The position numbers were made by a program, and so were the translations under genes. A model generated the notes under the pieces. It was not told the DNA's origin. It was given only the letters and a program-made list of their open reading frames with translations, and did not search any database. A DNA stretch of 64,000 bases from positions 237,471-301,470 of the forward strand of contig NZ_QODK01000005.1 in assembly GCF_003324485.1 (NCBI RefSeq), in the 5' to 3' direction. This stretch comes from Cohaesibacter intestini. GTDB lineage: Bacteria > Pseudomonadota > Alphaproteobacteria > Rhizobiales > Cohaesibacteraceae. This document shows, piece by piece, positions 35,124-44,591 of this stretch. Each line of letters starts with the position of its first letter. The first letter of the stretch is position 1.

Positions 35124-36431
35124 ATGCAAAATGATCTATCGGCCTTCTGGATGCCATTCACGGCAAACCGGCAATTCAAGCAAGCACCGCGCATGTTCGT
35201 TGGTGCCGAAAACATGCACTATCGCACGGCAGACAACCGGCTGGTGCTCGATGGCACCGCAGGCCTGTGGTGCTGCAATGCCGGGCACAAACGTCCCAAA
35301 ATCGTTGAGGCCATCAAGGCGCAGGTCGATGAACTGGATTATGCCCCGGCCTTCCAGATGGGGCATCCCAAAGCGTTTGAGCTGGCAACCCGCGTCCGCG
35401 ATCTGGCTCCTGATCCATTCGAGCATGTCTTCTTCACCAATTCCGGCTCTGAGTCGGTCGAGACTGCGCTGAAACTGGCACTTGCCTATCACCGCGCCAA
35501 GGGCCATGGCGAACGCACCCGCCTGATCGGCCGTGAGCGCGGCTATCACGGGGTCAATTTCGGCGGCATTTCCGTTGGCGGCATCGTCACCAACCGCAAA
35601 ATGTTCGGCTCGCTTCTAACCGGTGTTGATCACTTGCCCGCCACCCATCTGCCAGAGCAAAATGCCTTCACCCGTGGCCAGCCCGAGCATGGGGCCAATC
35701 TGGCCGACGAGCTGGAACGGATCATCGCTCTGCATGGGGCCGAAACCATCGCCGCCGTGATTGTCGAGCCGGTTGCAGGATCCACCGGCGTTCTGATCCC
35801 GCCGAAAGGTTATCTCGAGCGTCTGCGCGCCATCACCGCCAAACATGGCATCCTCTTGATCTTTGATGAAGTGATCACCGGCTTTGGCCGCCTTGGCGCG
35901 CCCTTTGCTGCGGATTATTTCGGCGTCATGCCAGACATGATCACCACCGCCAAGGGCCTGACCAACGGGGTCGTCCCAATGGGGGCTGTGCTCACCACCG
36001 CCGAAATCCATGATGCCTTCATGACCGGCCCGGAACATATGATCGAACTGTTCCACGGCTACACCTATTCGGGCAACCCGATTGCCTCGGCAGCTGGCAT
36101 CGCCACCCTCGAGACCTATCAAGAAGAAGGCCTGTTCGAGCATGCCAATGCGCTCGCCCCTTACTGGGAAGACGCTCTGCACAGTCTCAAAGGCCTGCCC
36201 CATGTCAAGGATCTGCGCAATCTGGGCCTGATCGGCGCGATTGAACTCGAATCGATTGAGGGAGAGCCAACCAAGCGCGCCTTCTCGGCCTTCCTCAAGG
36301 CTTATGACAAGGGTCTTCTGATCCGTACCACCGGCGACATCATCGCCCTCTCCCCACCGCTTATCATCTCCAAGGCTCAGATCGACGAGATCTTCGACAC
36401 CCTTGCCGGGATCCTCAAGGAGCTTGCCTGA
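35124..36431 (+). CDS. Beta-alanine:pyruvate-type omega-aminotransferase
   Basis: This 435-residue class III PLP enzyme moves the terminal amino group of beta-alanine (or 3-aminoisobutyrate) to pyruvate or another keto acid, giving malonate or methylmalonate semialdehyde. The start MQNDLSAFWMPFTANRQFK and the LDGTAGLWCCNAGH segment are typical of omega-amino acid:pyruvate transaminases. Cofactor residues are seen at D248 (LIFDEVITGFGR) and K277 (TTAKGLTNG). ATG 35124 lacks a strong ribosome site. It opens the pyrimidine catabolic operon, only three bases ahead of the semialdehyde dehydrogenase gene that uses its product. Confidence 0.9.
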   Translation: MQNDLSAFWMPFTANRQFKQAPRMFVGAENMHYRTADNRLVLDGTAGLWCCNAGHKRPKIVEAIKAQVDELDYAPAFQMGHPKAFELATRVRDLAPDPFEHVFFTNSGSESVETALKLALAYHRAKGHGERTRLIGRERGYHGVNFGGISVGGIVTNRKMFGSLLTGVDHLPATHLPEQNAFTRGQPEHGANLADELERIIALHGAETIAAVIVEPVAGSTGVLIPPKGYLERLRAITAKHGILLIFDEVITGFGRLGAPFAADYFGVMPDMITTAKGLTNGVVPMGAVLTTAEIHDAFMTGPEHMIELFHGYTYSGNPIASAAGIATLETYQEEGLFEHANALAPYWEDALHSLKGLPHVKDLRNLGLIGAIELESIEGEPTKRAFSAFLKAYDKGLLIRTTGDIIALSPPLIISKAQIDEIFDTLAGILKELA

Positions 36432-36434
36432 TCC

Positions 36435-37925
36435 ATGTATTCTGTGACCAACCTCATTGACGGTGAAGCCGTCGCCTCCCAGTCTGGCCGGGAAAGCGCC
36501 ATTTTCAACCCTGCCACCGGTGAGCAAATCGGCACGCTCGGCCTGTCCTCGGACGCCGAGATCAATCAGGCGGTTGCCAGCGCCAAGGCGGCCTTCCCCG
36601 CTTGGGCGGCCACCCCGCCAGCCAAACGCGCACGCATCATGTTCGCCTATGCGGCGCTGGTGCGCGAACGGGCCGACGACATTGCCCGCGAGATCAGCCG
36701 AGAACATGGCAAGACCCATGACGATGCGCTGGGCGAAGTGGCCCGCGCCATGGAAGTGATCGAATATGCCTGCGCTGCGCCGGAATTGCTCAAGGGCGAA
36801 TTTTCCCGCAATGTCGGCCCCGGCATCGACACCCAGTCTGAACGCCAGCCTTTGGGCGTTGTGGCGGGCATCACGCCCTTCAACTTCCCCGCCATGGTGC
36901 CGATGTGGATGTTCCCAATGGCGATTGTCTGCGGCAACACCTTCATCCTCAAGCCATCCGAGCGGGACCCGTCCGCGGCCACGTTCGTTTGTCAGCTTTT
37001 GATGGAAGCAGGCCTGCCAAAAGGCGTGTTGAATGTCGTCCATGGCGACAAATCCACCGTCGATTGCCTGCTCGATCACCCGGATGTCAAAGCCGTCAGC
37101 TTTGTCGGCTCAACCCCAATCGCCGAGTATGTCTATCGCCGTGGCACCGACAGCGCCAAGCGGGTGCAGGCTCTGGGCGGGGCAAAAAATCACATGATCG
37201 TCATGCCCGACGCCGACATGGATCAGGCCGCCGACGCCTTGATGGGCGCTGGCTATGGTTCAGCCGGGGAACGCTGCATGGCCGTTTCCGTCGCCGTTCC
37301 CATCGGCGAAGAGACAGCAGGCAAGCTGGTCAACGCGCTGAAACCAAAAGTCGAAGCCCTCAAGATCGGCCCCTCCACCGACGAGACCGCCGAAATGGGT
37401 CCGGTCATCACTGCAGAAGCCAAGGATCGGATCACCGGCTTGATTAACAGTGGCGTTGCGCAAGGGGCGGATCTGGTGGCCGATGGCCGTGGCTTCTCGC
37501 TGCAGGGCTACGAACAGGGTTATTTCCTTGGTGGCAGCCTGTTCGACAAGGTTTCCCCTGAGATGGACATCTATAAGACCGAGATTTTCGGCCCGGTCCT
37601 CTCGGTGCTGGAACCACAGAGCTTCGAGAGTGCGGTCAAGCTGATCAACGAACATGAATATGGCAATGGCACCGCGATCTTCACCCGCAATGGCGACGCG
37701 GCGCGCAAATTTTCCTCGGCCATCGAGGTTGGCATGGTGGGCGTCAATGTCCCCATTCCAGTGCCGGTGGCCTTCCATTCCTTTGGCGGTTGGAAACGCT
37801 CCTCCTTCGGCTCCCACGGCATTTATGGCCCCGAAGCGGTGCATTTCTACACCCGCCTGAAAACAACAACGACACGCTGGCCTGAGGGCATCCCTCAGGG
37901 CGCCGTCTTTACCTTCCCGAGCTAG
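36435..37925 (+). CDS. mmsA: CoA-acylating (methyl)malonate-semialdehyde dehydrogenase
   Basis: This 496-residue aldehyde dehydrogenase turns malonate semialdehyde into acetyl-CoA, or methylmalonate semialdehyde into propionyl-CoA, with NAD and CoA. The nucleophile is C281 in GSAGERCMAVSVAV, and GITPFNFPAMVPMWMFP and VPIPVPVAFHSFGGWK are diagnostic of this CoA-dependent branch. It completes uracil and thymine breakdown after the aminotransferase encoded three bases upstream. Valine and inositol routes use the same enzyme, but the neighbours point to pyrimidines. Confidence 0.93.
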   Translation: MYSVTNLIDGEAVASQSGRESAIFNPATGEQIGTLGLSSDAEINQAVASAKAAFPAWAATPPAKRARIMFAYAALVRERADDIAREISREHGKTHDDALGEVARAMEVIEYACAAPELLKGEFSRNVGPGIDTQSERQPLGVVAGITPFNFPAMVPMWMFPMAIVCGNTFILKPSERDPSAATFVCQLLMEAGLPKGVLNVVHGDKSTVDCLLDHPDVKAVSFVGSTPIAEYVYRRGTDSAKRVQALGGAKNHMIVMPDADMDQAADALMGAGYGSAGERCMAVSVAVPIGEETAGKLVNALKPKVEALKIGPSTDETAEMGPVITAEAKDRITGLINSGVAQGADLVADGRGFSLQGYEQGYFLGGSLFDKVSPEMDIYKTEIFGPVLSVLEPQSFESAVKLINEHEYGNGTAIFTRNGDAARKFSSAIEVGMVGVNVPIPVPVAFHSFGGWKRSSFGSHGIYGPEAVHFYTRLKTTTTRWPEGIPQGAVFTFPS

Positions 37926-37964
37926 CGGCCCGCATATTGGGGCCAAACCGGCCGGGAAGACCAA

Positions 37965-37997
37965 AAGGTCAAAGCGCTCTTTAGAAAGCGCGACCTT
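37965..37997 (+). other. Hairpin between mmsA and the ureidopropionase gene
   Basis: AAGGTC/GACCTT with inner GCGCT/AGCGC arms forms a stem of about 11 pairs. No T run follows, so it may be a processing or stability element within the operon. Confidence 0.35.
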
Positions 37998-38081
37998 CCA
38001 GAGATTGAAATAATGGCAGGCGTTCGAGGCTACTCGTCCGTCAACGGGTGGTGCTTGCCGAACGACAGGGAACATTTGGCT

Positions 38082-39323
38082 ATGAAAAAGAATTTACGCA
38101 TCGATTCCGATCGCCTCTGGCAGTCGCTGATGGATATGGCAAAGATCGGCCCCGGCATTGCCGGTGGCAACAACCGTCAGACCCTCACCGACGAAGACGC
38201 CGAAGGCCGCGCTCTGTTCAAAAGCTGGTGTGATGCCGAAGGCCTGACCATGGGCGTCGACAAGATGGGCACCATGTTCATGACCCGCCCCGGCACGGAC
38301 CCTGACGCCTTGCCAGTCTATGTCGGCTCCCACCTCGACACCCAGCCAACCGGCGGCAAATATGATGGCGTGTTGGGTGTGCTTTCGGCGCTTGAGTTGG
38401 TCCGCACCCTCAACAATGCCGACATCAAGACCAAGCATCCAATCGTCGTGACCAACTGGGCCAACGAGGAAGGTGCGCGCTTCTCGCCGCCAATGCTGGC
38501 CTCCGGTGTCTTTGCCGGGGTGCATTCCCTTGACTATGCCTATGGCCGTCAGGATCTGGAAGGCAAGACCTACGGCGAAGAGATCAAGCGCATCGGTTGG
38601 GTTGGCGAAGAGGAAGTCGGCGCCCGCAAGATGCACGCCTATTTCGAATATCACATCGAGCAGGGCCCGATTCTGGAAGCCGAGAATAAGGAAATCGGTG
38701 TTGTCACCCATTGTCAGGGCCTCTGGTGGCTGGAATTCACCCTAACCGGCAAGGAAGCCCATACCGGCTCGACCCCGATGTCGATGCGCAAAAATGCTGG
38801 CCTCGCCATGGGCCGCATCTTTGAAATGGTTCAGGACGTGACCATGGCAGCTCAGCCCAATGCCGTGGGCGGCGTCGGGCAGGTCACCTTCTCGCCGAAC
38901 TCCCGCAATGTGTTGCCCGGCACTGTCGTCTTCACCGTCGACATCCGTACCGTCGATCAGGAAAAACTCGACGGCATGCGCGACGCGATCCGCGAAAAGG
39001 CAGCCATCATTTGCGAAGAGCTGGAAGTCGGCTGCTCGGTCGAGATTGTCGGCCACTTTGATCCGGTCACCTTCGATCCCGGTCTGGTCGACAAGGTCCG
39101 CAACGCAGCCATCGAACTTGGTTACAGCCATATGGACCTTGTCTCCGGCGCTGGCCATGATGCCTGCTGGGCCGCCAAAGTCGCCCCGGCGACGATGATC
39201 ATGTGTCCTTGCGTCGATGGCCTCAGCCACAATGAGGCAGAAGACATCAGCCAGGAATGGGCGACGGCAGGCGCAGATGTCATGCTTCATGCCGTGCTCG
39301 AAGCCGCAGAAATCGTCGAATAA
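38082..39323 (+). CDS. Beta-ureidopropionase (N-carbamoyl-beta-alanine amidohydrolase)
   Basis: This 413-residue M20-family metalloenzyme hydrolyses N-carbamoyl-beta-alanine to beta-alanine, CO2 and ammonia. Metal ligands are visible as H84 (GSHLDTQPTGG), D95, E130 (NEEGARF) and H191 (EYHIEQGPILE); GAGHDACWAA near the C-terminus is also typical. I chose ATG 38082 (MKKNLRID) with CAGGGA upstream, because the frame from 38013 adds residues without similarity. N-carbamoyl-L-amino acid hydrolases share the fold, but flanking dihydropyrimidinase and beta-alanine aminotransferase genes favour the pyrimidine role. Confidence 0.9.
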   Translation: MKKNLRIDSDRLWQSLMDMAKIGPGIAGGNNRQTLTDEDAEGRALFKSWCDAEGLTMGVDKMGTMFMTRPGTDPDALPVYVGSHLDTQPTGGKYDGVLGVLSALELVRTLNNADIKTKHPIVVTNWANEEGARFSPPMLASGVFAGVHSLDYAYGRQDLEGKTYGEEIKRIGWVGEEEVGARKMHAYFEYHIEQGPILEAENKEIGVVTHCQGLWWLEFTLTGKEAHTGSTPMSMRKNAGLAMGRIFEMVQDVTMAAQPNAVGGVGQVTFSPNSRNVLPGTVVFTVDIRTVDQEKLDGMRDAIREKAAIICEELEVGCSVEIVGHFDPVTFDPGLVDKVRNAAIELGYSHMDLVSGAGHDACWAAKVAPATMIMCPCVDGLSHNEAEDISQEWATAGADVMLHAVLEAAEIVE

Positions 39324-39405
39324 GGCCGCCAAACATCCATTCACCTGATGCGCTGACCCGACCGCAGCAAACGAGATGTCGGCGCAATGACCAAGGAGAG
39401 TTCCT

Positions 39406-40863
39406 ATGACCAGCAAAGTGATTAAGGGCGGCACCATTGTCACCGCCGACCTTACCTACCCATCGGACATCAAGATCGAAGACGGCGTCATTGTCGCCAT
39501 CGGCCCGGACCTTACCGGCGATGAAGTGCTTGATGCCAGCGGCTGTTACGTCATGCCCGGCGGCATCGACCCCCATGTCCATCTCGAAATGCCTTTCATG
39601 GGCACTTATTCAAGTGATGACTTCTATTCCGGCACCCGCGCGGCGGTCTCGGGCGGCACCACCATGGTGGTTGATTTCTGCCTGCCCGATCCGGGCCAGA
39701 GCCTGCTTGATGCATTGAAGCGCTGGGACAACAAATCCACCCGCGCCGTCTGTGACTATAGCTTCCATATGGCCATCACCTGGTGGGGCGAGCAGGTCTT
39801 TGACGACATGAAGACCATCGTTGAGGAAAAAGGCATCAACAGCTTCAAACATTTCCTCGCCTATAAAGGCGCGTTGATGGTGAATGACGACGAGCTGTTT
39901 GCCTCCTTCCAGCGCTGCTCCGAGTTGGGCGCCTTGCCGATGGTGCATGCGGAAAATGGCGATGTGGTCGCCTCGATGCAGGCCAAACTGATGGCAGAAG
40001 GCAATACCGGCCCTGAAGGCCATGCCTATTCCCGCCCGCCAGAGGTGGAAGGCGAAGCCACCAACCGCGCCATCATGATTGCCGATATGGCCGAAGTGCC
40101 GCTCTATGTGGTCCATACCTCCTGCGAGCAGTCCCACGAAGCCATCCGCCGTGCCAAGCAGGCCGGTATGCGGGTCTATGGCGAGCCGCTGATCCAGCAT
40201 CTCACCCTTGATGAGAGCGAATATTTCGACAAGGACTGGGATCATTCCGCCCGCCGCGTGATGAGCCCGCCTTTCCGCAACAAGCAGCATCAGGACAGCC
40301 TCTGGGCTGGTCTTCAGTCTGGCACGCTCTCCTGTGTTGCCACCGACCATTGCGCTTTCACCACCGACCAGAAACGCTATGGCGTGGGTGACTTCACCAA
40401 GATTCCGAATGGCACGGGTGGTTTGGAAGATCGCATGCCAATGCTCTGGACCTATGGGGTGACCACCGGTCGTCTGACGATGAATGAATTTGTCGCGGTC
40501 ACATCGACCAACATCGCCAAGATCCTCAATGTCTATCCGAAAAAAGGCGCGATCCTTGTAGGCTCCGATGCGGACATCGTCGTCTGGGATCCTGAACTCT
40601 CCAAGACCATCACCGCGGACAAGCAGGTCTCGGCCATCGATTACAATGTCTTTGAAGGCAAAGAGGTCAAGGGCCTGCCGCGCTACACCCTGTCTCGCGG
40701 CAAGGTGGTGTTCGACAAGGGCGAGCTGAAGACCGAGGAAGGCCACGGCCAGTTTGTCCCGCGCCAGCCCTTCACTGCGGTCAACAAGGCACTCTCCACC
40801 TGGAAAGAACTGGTCGCCCCGCGTCCGGTCGAGCGCACCGGCATTCCTGCCTCCGGCGTCTGA
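39406..40863 (+). CDS. hydA: Dihydropyrimidinase
   Basis: This 485-residue cyclic amidohydrolase opens dihydrouracil or dihydrothymine to the N-carbamoyl-beta-amino acid. The binuclear metal site is complete: H57 and H59 (DPHVHLE), the carboxylated lysine K154 (FLAYKGALMV), H181 (MVHAENGD), H237 (VVHTSCEQ) and D314 (ATDHCAF). AAGGAGAG precedes ATG 39406. It could also act on hydantoins. Its substrate, a dihydropyrimidine, must come from a pyrimidine reductase, and no classical one is encoded in the window. Confidence 0.94.
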   Translation: MTSKVIKGGTIVTADLTYPSDIKIEDGVIVAIGPDLTGDEVLDASGCYVMPGGIDPHVHLEMPFMGTYSSDDFYSGTRAAVSGGTTMVVDFCLPDPGQSLLDALKRWDNKSTRAVCDYSFHMAITWWGEQVFDDMKTIVEEKGINSFKHFLAYKGALMVNDDELFASFQRCSELGALPMVHAENGDVVASMQAKLMAEGNTGPEGHAYSRPPEVEGEATNRAIMIADMAEVPLYVVHTSCEQSHEAIRRAKQAGMRVYGEPLIQHLTLDESEYFDKDWDHSARRVMSPPFRNKQHQDSLWAGLQSGTLSCVATDHCAFTTDQKRYGVGDFTKIPNGTGGLEDRMPMLWTYGVTTGRLTMNEFVAVTSTNIAKILNVYPKKGAILVGSDADIVVWDPELSKTITADKQVSAIDYNVFEGKEVKGLPRYTLSRGKVVFDKGELKTEEGHGQFVPRQPFTAVNKALSTWKELVAPRPVERTGIPASGV

Positions 40864-40874
40864 CCCCAACTATG

Positions 40875-40903
40875 CCGCTGCGGGGATCCCGCCCCCGCAG
40901 CGG
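40875..40903 (+). other. GC-rich hairpin after dihydropyrimidinase
   Basis: CCGCTGCGGGG pairs perfectly with CCCCGCAGCGG around seven bases, 11 bp after the stop codon. No T run follows, so partial termination or mRNA protection between enzyme and transporter genes is more likely. Confidence 0.5.
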
Positions 40904-40965
40904 CCCGAAACTTGCATGAAGCTGTCAGTTGAGACTCTGCAGCAATGAACAAAGGAATAGTCAAA

Positions 40966-41763
40966 ATGAGTCAGGCAGACTTTCATGTGGTCAAGGCCAA
41001 GGACCTGTGTCTGACCTTTCAGACCAATGATGGCCCGGTCCACGCGCTCAAGGATATCAATATTGAAATCAACAAAGGTGACTTTGTCAGCTTCATCGGC
41101 CCGTCCGGCTGTGGCAAGACCACCTTCCTGCGCACCATTGCCGCCCTCGAGCACCCAACCTCCGGTAGTCTGACCGTCAATGGAACCAGCCCGGAAAATG
41201 CCCGCATGGACCGCGCCTATGGCTATGTCTTTCAGGCTGCAGGCCTTTATCCATGGCGCACCATTGCCAAGAATATCAAGCTGCCGCTCGAAATTATGGG
41301 CTATTCCGCCCAGCAGCAGAACGAGCGCGTTGAAAGGGTTCTCAAACTCGTTGATCTCGAAGGCTTTGGCAACAAGTTCCCCTGGCAATTGTCCGGCGGC
41401 ATGCAGCAACGTGCCTCCATTGCCCGCGCCCTGTCCTTTGATGCCGATATCCTGTTGATGGACGAACCGTTCGGAGCCCTTGATGAAATTGTCCGCGACC
41501 ATCTCAACGAGCAACTCCTCCATCTTTGGGAGACAACCGGCAAAACCATCGGCTTTGTCACCCACTCCATTCCCGAGGCGGTCTATCTATCAACCAAGAT
41601 CGTCGTCATGAGCCCCCGCCCGGGCCGCATCACCGACATAATCGAAAGCACCCTGCCGCGCGAGCGGCCACTGGAAATCCGCGACAGCCCGGAATTCATC
41701 GAAATCGCCCATCGGGTTCGCGAAGGCTTGCGCGCTGGCCATGGCGATGGAGCAGACGTATGA
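40966..41763 (+). CDS. ABC transporter ATPase, nitrate/taurine/pyrimidine type
   Basis: This 265-residue ATPase drives the importer encoded with it. Walker A GPSGCGKTT, signature LSGGMQQRASIARAL and Walker B LLMDEPFGALD are intact. ATG 40966 is preceded by AAAGGAAT; ATG 40945 is in frame but has no ribosome site. The stop overlaps the first permease start by four bases. The family includes taurine, nitrate, thiamin-precursor, riboflavin and hydantoin importers; the operon context suggests a pyrimidine or related base. Confidence 0.9.
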   Translation: MSQADFHVVKAKDLCLTFQTNDGPVHALKDINIEINKGDFVSFIGPSGCGKTTFLRTIAALEHPTSGSLTVNGTSPENARMDRAYGYVFQAAGLYPWRTIAKNIKLPLEIMGYSAQQQNERVERVLKLVDLEGFGNKFPWQLSGGMQQRASIARALSFDADILLMDEPFGALDEIVRDHLNEQLLHLWETTGKTIGFVTHSIPEAVYLSTKIVVMSPRPGRITDIIESTLPRERPLEIRDSPEFIEIAHRVREGLRAGHGDGADV

Positions 41764-42623
41764 AGAAAGCCTTTGCCATCCTCACGGTCATCTGCACCAT
41801 CGTCATCCTCTGGTATGGGGCAGCGGTGAAAATGAATGCCAAATGGTCGTTGGAAGCCGCCAGCCGCGCAGGCGTGACCTTGACGACTTCCGAGCTGATT
41901 TCCAAGACTCTCAATCAGGAGCGCCCGGTTCTGCCTGCCCCGCATCAGGTGGCAAGCGAATTCTGGAAAACGACAATCGAGAAGAAAATCACCTCCAAGC
42001 GATCGCTGATTTTCCATGGCTGGATCACCCTGCGTGCCACCATGCTCGGCTTTCTGATCGGTACCTTTGGGGGCATCATTCTCTCTGTCGGGATCCTGCA
42101 TATCCGGGCGATGGATATGGGCTTCATGCCCTGGGCGATTGCATCGCAAACCATCCCTATTCTCGCCATTGCACCGATGATCATCGTGGTTTTGAATTCG
42201 GTCGGCATTCAGGGGCTGATCCCCAAGGCAATCATTTCCGCCTATCTGAGCTTCTTCCCGGTGCTGGTCGGCATGGTCAAGGGTCTGCGCTCACCCGACC
42301 AGATGCAGCTGGACCTGCTCAGTACCTATCATGCCAGCAAGCCTGAAACCTTCTTCAAGCTGCGCCTGCCCTCCTCGATGCCCTATCTCTTCACCTCGAT
42401 GAAAGTTGGCATTGCCGCCTCACTCGTCGGCACCATCGTTGGCGAATTGCCGACCGGGGCCATTCGCGGGCTTGGTGCACGCCTTCTGACCGGCTCCTAT
42501 TATGGCCAGACCATCCAGATGTGGGCAGCCCTCTTTGCCGCAGCCCTGCTGGCTGCCAGCCTGGTGGCCCTCGTTGGATTGGCCGAAAAAGCAGTCATGA
42601 AACGCATGGGGATGGACCGATGA
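41760..42623 (+). CDS. ABC transporter permease 1
   Basis: This 287-residue membrane protein of the SsuC/TauC family has an N-terminal hydrophobic helix (AFAILTVICTIVILWYG) and the coupling segment STYHASKPETFFKLRLPSSMPYLF. The ATG overlaps the ATPase stop codon, and its own stop overlaps the next permease start, so three proteins are made in step. It pairs with the second permease as a heterodimer. The solute is inferred from context to be a pyrimidine. Confidence 0.88.
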   Translation: MKKAFAILTVICTIVILWYGAAVKMNAKWSLEAASRAGVTLTTSELISKTLNQERPVLPAPHQVASEFWKTTIEKKITSKRSLIFHGWITLRATMLGFLIGTFGGIILSVGILHIRAMDMGFMPWAIASQTIPILAIAPMIIVVLNSVGIQGLIPKAIISAYLSFFPVLVGMVKGLRSPDQMQLDLLSTYHASKPETFFKLRLPSSMPYLFTSMKVGIAASLVGTIVGELPTGAIRGLGARLLTGSYYGQTIQMWAALFAAALLAASLVALVGLAEKAVMKRMGMDR

Positions 42624-43465
42624 TCGAAGTTATAGTCTCCTTCTTCACATGGATTTTTGCCTGCTGGGTGAATGTCAAACTGTCCCACAGCGCCTTGAGC
42701 GACACCCGCGCGGTCAAGCTCGCCGTGCCGATCCTGTTTGGTGTCACGGTGATCGTCGTCTGGGAATTGCTGGTGCGTGGCCTGCAAGTGCCGCAAGTCA
42801 TCCTGCCGACCCCAAGCGCCATCGCAGTGAAATTTGCCGCCTCCACCGATCTGCTCTGGGCCGATTTCATCCAGACCTTTGTCAAAGGGGCCTTGTCAGG
42901 CTATCTGATGGGGTGCGGGTCGGCCTTTCTCATCGCCCTGTTGATTGACCGCATGCCCTTCTTGCAAATGGGTCTCCTGCCGGTTGGCAACTTCGTTGCA
43001 GCCCTGCCGATTGTCGGCACAGCCCCGATTCTTGTCATGTGGTTCGGCTTTGACTGGCATTCCAAGGCTGCCGTTGTCGTGGTGATGGTCTTCTTCCCGA
43101 TGCTGGTCAACACCTTGCAGGGACTGACCACCAGCGATCACATGCAGCGCGATCTGATGAAGACCTATGCCGCCAATCACTTCCAGACCCTGCTCAAGCT
43201 GCGTCTGCCGATGGCCATGCCCTTCATTTTCAACGGCCTGAAAATTTCGACCACTCTGGCCCTGATCGGCGCGATCGTGGCGGAGTTTTTCGGCTCGCCC
43301 ATCGTCGGCATGGGCTTTCGCATTTCCACCGAAGTTGGACGCCTTGGCCTTGATATGGTCTGGGCAGAAATCGTTGTCGCGGCAATTGCCGGGTCCGCCT
43401 TTTACGGACTGGTCGCGACACTGGAGAAAGGGGTGACCTTCTGGCATCCCTCACAAAGAGGCTAA
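42620..43465 (+). CDS. ABC transporter permease 2
   Basis: This 281-residue permease is the second channel subunit. It carries about six hydrophobic segments and the coupling loop KTYAANHFQTLLKLRLPMAMPFIFNG. Its start overlaps the previous gene by four bases (ATGA). Having two different permeases in one importer resembles the riboflavin (RibX) and hydantoin-type systems more than taurine importers, which use one. Confidence 0.88.
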   Translation: MIEVIVSFFTWIFACWVNVKLSHSALSDTRAVKLAVPILFGVTVIVVWELLVRGLQVPQVILPTPSAIAVKFAASTDLLWADFIQTFVKGALSGYLMGCGSAFLIALLIDRMPFLQMGLLPVGNFVAALPIVGTAPILVMWFGFDWHSKAAVVVVMVFFPMLVNTLQGLTTSDHMQRDLMKTYAANHFQTLLKLRLPMAMPFIFNGLKISTTLALIGAIVAEFFGSPIVGMGFRISTEVGRLGLDMVWAEIVVAAIAGSAFYGLVATLEKGVTFWHPSQRG

Positions 43466-43539
43466 AGCCTCACACTATAAAAAACCAAAATAAAAAGACC
43501 AAAAGCATCACCATTAACCTCCTGACTAGGGAACGTAAA

Positions 43540-44538
43540 ATGAAACAGACTTTAAAGACATTTGCTGTTGGCGCTCTGGCTGCAGCATCTTTCCTCGGGG
43601 CTGGCGCAGCCTACGCGGCAGATGCCATGACCCTGCAATTGAAATGGGTCACACAGGCCCAGTTTGCCGGATATTATGTTGCGTTGGAAAAGGGCTATTA
43701 CACGGAAGAAGACCTTGATGTGACCATCAAGCCGGGCGGCCCGGACATTGCACCGACCCAGATTCTGGCTGGCGGCGGGGCTGACCTCGTCATTGACTGG
43801 ATGCCATCCGCTCTGGCTGCCCGTGAAAAGGGTCTGCCGCTGGTCAACATTGCCCAGCCATACAAATCCTCTGGCATGATGCTGACCTGCCGCAAGGATA
43901 GCGGCATCAAAAGCCCTGAAGACTTTCCCGGCAAGACCCTTGGCGTCTGGTTCTTCGGCAACGAATATCCATTCCTGAGCTGGATGAGCATCCTTGGCCT
44001 GTCCACCGAAGGCGGTGACGGCGTCACCGTTCTCAAGCAGGGCTTCAATGTCGACCCACTCCTGCAAGGTCAGGCCCAGTGTGTCTCCACCATGACCTAC
44101 AACGAATATTGGCAGATCATCGATGCAGGCCTGACACCGGACGACCTGATCACCTTCAAATATGAGGAACAGGGCGTCGCCACCCTTGAAGACGGTCTCT
44201 ATGTGCTGGAAGAAAAACTGTCCGATCCGAAAGAAGTCGACAAGATGGTCCGCTTCGTTCGCGCATCTATGAAAGGCTGGAAATACGCCGAATCCAACCC
44301 GGATGAAGCCGCCGAAATCGTCCTTGAATATGACGAAACCGGTGCCCAGACCGAAAAGCACCAGAAACGCATGATGGGCGAAGTCGCCAAGCTGACCGCC
44401 GGTTCCAATGGCACGCTTGACCCTGCTGACTATGAGCGCACCGTCAAGACCCTGATGAGCGGCGGTTCTTCTCCGGTCATCACCAAGATGCCTGAAGGTG
44501 CATGGACCCATGTCATCACCGATGCAGCCCTGAAATAG
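43540..44538 (+). CDS. THI5/NMT1-like substrate-binding protein
   Basis: This 332-residue exported binding protein has a signal peptide ending at GAAYAADA and begins TLQLKWVTQAQFAGYYVALEKGYY, the hallmark of the NMT1/THI5-like family that binds pyrimidine-like rings such as thiamin precursors and, in RibY relatives, riboflavin. A CTAGGGAACG site precedes the ATG. As the last importer gene beside dihydropyrimidinase it probably binds uracil, thymine, a dihydropyrimidine or hydantoin. A deazaflavin is an alternative because cofG follows. A GC hairpin follows the gene, as after the other binding-protein genes here. Confidence 0.85.
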   Translation: MKQTLKTFAVGALAAASFLGAGAAYAADAMTLQLKWVTQAQFAGYYVALEKGYYTEEDLDVTIKPGGPDIAPTQILAGGGADLVIDWMPSALAAREKGLPLVNIAQPYKSSGMMLTCRKDSGIKSPEDFPGKTLGVWFFGNEYPFLSWMSILGLSTEGGDGVTVLKQGFNVDPLLQGQAQCVSTMTYNEYWQIIDAGLTPDDLITFKYEEQGVATLEDGLYVLEEKLSDPKEVDKMVRFVRASMKGWKYAESNPDEAAEIVLEYDETGAQTEKHQKRMMGEVAKLTAGSNGTLDPADYERTVKTLMSGGSSPVITKMPEGAWTHVITDAALK

Positions 44539-44565
44539 GCCTTCGCTGACAGCCAATTGACAAAG

Positions 44566-44591
44566 CCCGTCCGGCAGACCCGCCGGACGGG
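44566..44591 (+). terminator. Hairpin between the importer and cof genes
   Basis: CCCGTCCGGC pairs perfectly with GCCGGACGGG around six bases. Only CCTTG follows, so it may be a partial terminator, leaving cofG expressed by readthrough or from a promoter in 44592-44768. Confidence 0.55.

Noticed and set aside
35616..37079. Long open frame on the minus strand across the aminotransferase and mmsA genes
   Set aside because: It spans two well-supported genes in antisense and its translation has no recognisable domain.
38082..40863. Hydantoin utilisation as the main role of the amidohydrolase pair
   Set aside because: Possible biochemically, but beta-alanine aminotransferase, CoA-acylating semialdehyde dehydrogenase and a RutR-like regulator fit pyrimidines better.
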